A stretch of DNA of 64,000 nt from Puniceicoccales bacterium (GTDB lineage Bacteria; Verrucomicrobiota; Verrucomicrobiia; Opitutales; UBA9783), in NCBI GenBank assembly GCA_031258545.1, contig JAIRMU010000008.1, positions 40,328-104,327 of the forward strand, written 5' to 3'. Positions 62,006-64,000 of this stretch are shown piece after piece (positions within the stretch are counted from its first letter, which is position 1; each line of letters opens with the position of its first letter). Under the pieces are notes generated by a model. That model ran no database searches and was not told the DNA's origin. It worked only from the letters and a program-made list of their open reading frames with translations. The translations under genes and the position numbers were made by a program.

Positions 62006-63382
62006 ATGAAAAATAACCTTTCCCATACGCAGTTGTGGACGACTTTAAAAAATGAGCTGCAGAAACTTTTTCCCATAGATATTTTTAATACCTGGTTTCA
62101 ACCTTTATCTTGTCTCGAAAATACGCTCGACGGCACGATGATTTTAGAAACCAGCAACGAATTTGAAGCCATGTGGCTGCAGAATAATTACAAAGAAATT
62201 TTAGAAAATAAGTTAATGGTGCTCGTTGGATTTCCCATTACCATTGAATTCAAAAGTAAAAACAATCCCGATTATGGCGCTCCAATAGCTACCAGCAATA
62301 ACACGATTCCACAAAATATTAAAACGGCAGGACCTTCCTCGCAACTGGCATCCGGACAGGGATTAAATCCACAAAATACGTTTGAAAATTTTGTGGTGGG
62401 TGCGGGGAGTCAACTGGCACATGCCGCCGCAGTCGCCATTGCCAACGCTCCGGCCAAGGCCTATAATCCACTCTTCTTGTACGGGAATACGGGACTTGGG
62501 AAAACGCACCTAATGCATGCGGTGGGTCACCACATTTTACGTCATCAGCCGAATACAAATGTGATTTACATCTCAACGGAACGTTTCACAAATGATTTTA
62601 TCTATGCCATTCAGGAAAACCAATTGGCTAAGTTTCGAAAAAAATATCGCAGTTCCGATGTTCTGCTCATCGATGACATTCATTTTTTATCCGGGAAAGA
62701 GCGCATCCAGGAAGAATTTTTTCATACGTTCAATGAGCTTTTTGAATCGCAAAAACAGATCTTTTTATGCAGCGATAGGCCGGCTTCCGAAATTACCAAA
62801 TTGGAAAACCGCTTAATATCTAGATTTCAGTGGGGACTCGTATGCGACATCCAACCACCGGATTTTGAAACGCGCGTTGCAATTTTATCAAAAAAGGCAC
62901 AATCCATGCATCTATCCCTTGACGAATCCGTTTTAGCCTTTTTGGCCGAGCGTGTTACCAAAAACGTGCGCCGCATGGAGGGTGCCCTGAATCGAATTTT
63001 GGGTTATCAACGTCTATTGCATACGGACAAATTAACGATTGAAAATGTCGAAAAAATCTTGGAAGATATTTTACAGGAAGAAATGTCAACCACCGTTACC
63101 ATGGATGACATTCAAAAAAGAGTTTGTGATTTTTATCACATTTCCCTAAGCGATATGGTCAGCAAAAAGCGGCCTGCCAACATTGCATTCCCCCGGCAAG
63201 TAGCCATGTACCTGTGCCGTGTTTTGACTTCGACCTCACTGCAGGAAATCGGAGCAGCTTTTGGCGGCAGAGACCATGGAACCGTTATTCACGCTTGCAA
63301 AAGTGTGGAAAATGTTATTCAACAGGAACCTACCACCAAACGAACCATTCAATTTTTACAACAAAAACTACTGAGTAAATGA
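62006..63382 (+). CDS. dnaA: chromosomal replication initiator DnaA
   Basis: 458 residues. Domain I (residues 1-80: WTTLKNELQKLFPIDIFNTW), a short linker, the AAA+ domain III beginning TFENFVVGAGSQLAHAAA with Walker A LYGNTGLGKTHLMHAVG, Walker B DVLLIDDIHFLSGKE and sensor/arginine-finger segment ENRLISRFQWGLVCDI, and domain IV with GGRDHGTVIHACKSVE, the DnaA-box-binding signature. The start at 62006 follows directly from the second DnaA box. It opens the strand and loads the helicase at oriC. The stop overlaps the next gene as ATGA. Confidence 0.97.
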   Translation: MKNNLSHTQLWTTLKNELQKLFPIDIFNTWFQPLSCLENTLDGTMILETSNEFEAMWLQNNYKEILENKLMVLVGFPITIEFKSKNNPDYGAPIATSNNTIPQNIKTAGPSSQLASGQGLNPQNTFENFVVGAGSQLAHAAAVAIANAPAKAYNPLFLYGNTGLGKTHLMHAVGHHILRHQPNTNVIYISTERFTNDFIYAIQENQLAKFRKKYRSSDVLLIDDIHFLSGKERIQEEFFHTFNELFESQKQIFLCSDRPASEITKLENRLISRFQWGLVCDIQPPDFETRVAILSKKAQSMHLSLDESVLAFLAERVTKNVRRMEGALNRILGYQRLLHTDKLTIENVEKILEDILQEEMSTTVTMDDIQKRVCDFYHISLSDMVSKKRPANIAFPRQVAMYLCRVLTSTSLQEIGAAFGGRDHGTVIHACKSVENVIQQEPTTKRTIQFLQQKLLSK

Positions 63383-63849
63383 TAACCATGAATTTTACAG
63401 ACGAGCAAGTGGCATGTATTCGCGCATGGGCCCGACAAACACCCCATCTTAGCGATCTGCAGACACACATCAATGCAACCTACAATCTACATCTGACCTA
63501 CATGGAAGTTCGTTTTTTATTGGATGATCTGGGGATAGAATTAAAAAAAGTTGAGTCCAAGCCCGCTGCGAATAGCAACGTTGAACAAGAAGGAGAATTG
63601 GTAGAGGAAGGGGGGAGTGGATTTTCCGTGACCGTAGATCCCGTCACAAAGCCGGGAGCTTTAATCAACGGCCAAGTTGTATTTTCAGACAACCAAAAAG
63701 CTACCTGGCATCTTGATGAGATGGGACGTTTAGGACTCAAACCTCAACAGTTGGGATACCGCCCTTCGCAGGAAGATTTGGTACGGTTTCAGGAAGAGGT
63801 ACAAAAGCATTTAACGCACCTGTCGCAAAGAAATACTTTAGGTCTTTGA
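63379..63849 (+). CDS. conserved DnaA-linked hypothetical protein
   Basis: 156 residues; ATG 63379 overlaps the dnaA stop, with a second ATG at 63388. The N-terminal 50 residues look like a small helix-turn-helix (IRAWARQTPHLSDLQTHINA, then YMEVRFLLDDLGIELKK). A Glu/Gly-rich linker and a beta-strand C-terminal part follow (GALINGQVVFSDNQKATWHL, LGLKPQQLGYRPS). The form is familiar from Opitutae-like Verrucomicrobiota genomes as an unnamed conserved protein. Coupling to dnaA is notable, but no role can be read from the sequence. Confidence 0.7.
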   Translation: MITMNFTDEQVACIRAWARQTPHLSDLQTHINATYNLHLTYMEVRFLLDDLGIELKKVESKPAANSNVEQEGELVEEGGSGFSVTVDPVTKPGALINGQVVFSDNQKATWHLDEMGRLGLKPQQLGYRPSQEDLVRFQEEVQKHLTHLSQRNTLGL

Positions 63850-63864
63850 AGAAGCACGGGGCAG

Positions 63865-64000
63865 ATGCGTAATCGGCATCCAATCGTTGAAGGGAAGATG
63901 AACAAATGGTTTAGTGAAAACTGTTTATTGGAGCAAGCATTTGTCAAAAATTCCGAACAAACCATACAAGAGCTTTTGAACGAAAAGATTGCAAAAATGG
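63865..64000 (+). CDS. hypothetical protein, 3' partial
   Basis: A frame opens at ATG 63865 (or ATG 63898, preceded by AAGGGAAG) and runs off the right edge. The visible part, MNKWFSENCLLEQAFVKNSE and QTIQELLNEKIAKM, is helical. Too short to assign. It is co-directional with dnaA and starts 15 bp after the DnaA-linked gene. Confidence 0.4.
   Translation, partial: MRNRHPIVEGKMNKWFSENCLLEQAFVKNSEQTIQELLNEKIAKM

Overview
The window looks like a chromosomal segment of a Gram-negative, probably host-associated bacterium of the Verrucomicrobiota (Opitutae/Puniceicoccales-like). This is inferred from gene content and protein style, since no rRNA is present. LpxA and a type II secretion/pseudopilin set indicate an outer membrane. 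dnaA, rnhB, pyrH-frr, valS, tgt and lpxA are housekeeping anchors. Several secreted proteins resemble effectors that act on eukaryotic hosts (OTU-like, NleD/M91-like zincin, lipid/protein-kinase-like). Decay is conspicuous: frameshifts, internal stops, truncated genes, an IS200 relic and partial duplications.

Layout. 0-12.6 kb: an OTU-like protein and a second OTU-like C-terminal relic, small secreted proteins, GspF, a PgpH-type c-di-AMP phosphodiesterase coupled to a HIT hydrolase, a secreted protein with a CPFC motif, a GspE-type ATPase, a large conserved hypothetical and a lipoprotein. 12.6-13.3 kb: an IS200/IS605-type relic and a tRNA-Met(CAT) of initiator type. 13.5-41.2 kb: a surface-glycan locus of about 28 kb whose first 3.5 kb is very AT-rich. 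It holds an O-antigen polymerase/ligase-like protein, P-loop kinases, a TagB/F-like transferase, methyltransferases, a three-enzyme set resembling the Campylobacter phosphoramidate (MeOPN) pathway, rfbBA with a stub of rfbC, a membrane sulfatase-fold protein, UDP-glucose dehydrogenase, an MBOAT/SGNH acyl-transfer pair, an asparagine synthase, a UDP-sugar epimerase, a GT4 glycosyltransferase, a broken initiating sugar transferase and a thiamine-diphosphate E1 alpha/beta pair beside a broken sugar aminotransferase.

41.4-51.5 kb: a proton-pumping pyrophosphatase, a partial inverted duplication, an operon of a CARF-like/degenerate AAA+ protein, a small membrane protein and a pseudopilin, then valS, a second prepilin-like gene whose leader is a 14-copy 8-bp tandem repeat directly behind a near-consensus promoter, and lpxA. 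51.9-64 kb: pyrH-frr, a secreted kinase-like protein, trkA-trkH, tgt, a lipoprotein plus an M91-like protease split by a TGA, rnhB, two DnaA boxes, dnaA and a conserved DnaA-linked gene.

How the genes work together. The glycan locus should make an acidic, modified surface polysaccharide: nucleotide sugars from RfbA/RfbB, Ugd and the epimerase, decoration by acylation (MBOAT plus SGNH), probably phosphoramidate or a related N-P group, methylation and amidation, and chain handling by polymerase/ligase-like and TagF-like proteins. Several genes in the locus are broken, one of them at a homopolymer tract. With the 8-bp repeat in the prepilin leader, this suggests that surface structures are switched or are being lost.
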